This document shows positions 33,233 through 33,540 of a stretch of DNA of 33,540 bases, piece by piece; positions within the stretch are counted from its first letter, which is position 1; each line of letters starts with the position of its first letter. Source of the DNA: Sulfuritalea sp. (GTDB lineage: Bacteria > Pseudomonadota > Gammaproteobacteria > Burkholderiales > Rhodocyclaceae); assembly GCA_020853215.1 (NCBI GenBank), contig JADYZH010000193.1, positions 1-33,540 of the forward strand, written 5' to 3'. Below the pieces are notes generated by a model. It saw only the letters and a list, made by a program, of their open reading frames with translations, ran no database searches and was not told the origin of the DNA. A program made the translations under genes and the position numbers.

Positions 33233-33540
33233 ATGGCTGGAACATTTGAAGCACCTGAAGTCGTCTACGAAGAGCTGGACATTCTGCTCGTCGGCGGCGG
33301 CATGGCCTGCTGCGGCACGGCTTATGAAATGATGCGCTGGGCCGAAGCCCTCAAGGCCGAGACCGGCAAGGAACTCAAGATCAAGCTGGTGGACAAGGCT
33401 GCCATGGACCGCTCCGGCGCCGTGGCGCAGGGTCTGTCCGCGATCAACACCTACATCGGCGACAAGCAGGATCCGGCCGACTACGCGCGCATGGTCTCCA
33501 ACGACCTGATGGGCATCACCCGCGACGACCTGGCCTACGA
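33233..33540 (+). CDS. aprA: Adenylylsulfate reductase alpha subunit, N-terminal part (partial)
   Basis: ATG 33233 with GAGGAA seven bases upstream opens a frame that continues past the window end, covering 102 complete codons. The protein starts MAGTFEAPEVVYEELDILLVGGGMACCGTAYE, the FAD-binding dinucleotide fold of AprA, followed by 'VDKAAMDRSGAVAQGLSAINTYIG', typical of the succinate dehydrogenase/fumarate reductase-like flavoprotein group. AprA holds the FAD active site for APS and sulfite. With AprB it forms the heterodimer. The remainder is outside the window. Confidence 0.97.
   Translation, partial: MAGTFEAPEVVYEELDILLVGGGMACCGTAYEMMRWAEALKAETGKELKIKLVDKAAMDRSGAVAQGLSAINTYIGDKQDPADYARMVSNDLMGITRDDLAY

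Noticed and set aside
1-33540. CRISPR arrays, tRNA or rRNA genes, insertion sequences
   Set aside because: No regularly spaced repeats, cloverleaf-like sequences, rRNA segments or transposase reading frames were seen on either strand.

Overview
The window looks like a GC-rich betaproteobacterial chromosome segment from a facultative sulfur oxidiser of the Rhodocyclales/Nitrosomonadales type. This is inferred from the style of SucD, the sat-aprB-aprA order at the right end, dense same-strand operons and strong G/C third-position bias. Housekeeping genes flank an accessory block: sucC(end)-sucD on the left, closed by a strong terminator, and sat-aprB-aprA(start) on the right, for sulfite/APS/sulfate interconversion.

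Region 1 (about 1.3-13.8 kb) is one compact + strand signalling operon. It encodes a CHASE2-TPR-Ser/Thr kinase, a PP2C phosphatase, a two-FHA protein, a CHASE2 class III adenylate cyclase, a class II cyclic nucleotide phosphodiesterase-like MBL protein, a cNMP-binding/rhodanese fusion, a GAF-PilB/GspE-type ATPase and a GAF-HD-GYP c-di-GMP phosphodiesterase. Protein phosphorylation, cAMP (made, degraded and sensed) and c-di-GMP turnover are therefore physically linked to a secretion/pilus-type ATPase.

Region 2 (13.9-27.1 kb) combines glycan/methyl-transfer genes with a pilin locus. A tandem-FkbM methyltransferase and a putative glycosyltransferase precede a canonical sigma-54 promoter. This promoter drives a 61-codon pilin that is only the N-terminal helix, followed by a Sec-exported, Ser/Thr-rich, four-cysteine protein. 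The pair resembles the split PilA-N/PilA-C pilin of Geobacter. A terminator follows, then an ABC permease, a membrane-anchored helical protein and an ABC ATPase, which recalls the PilGHI ABC system downstream of pilA in Myxococcus. Next come two TPR-OGT (SPINDLY-type) glycosyltransferases, one fused to a methyltransferase, and a large polytopic membrane protein.

Region 3 (27.2-31.1 kb, minus strand) is a four-gene membrane-glycolipid type cassette: GtrA-like flippase, FAD oxidoreductase, PAP2 phosphatase and GDPD-like protein. It is visibly more AT-rich than its surroundings and may be acquired. A roughly 370-base divergent intergenic region separates it from sat.

The strongest candidate for an under-described system is the split pilin with its ABC module and OGT/FkbM modification genes, downstream of a signalling operon that contains a PilB-like ATPase. 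All functional links between the blocks are inferred from gene order and domain content only.
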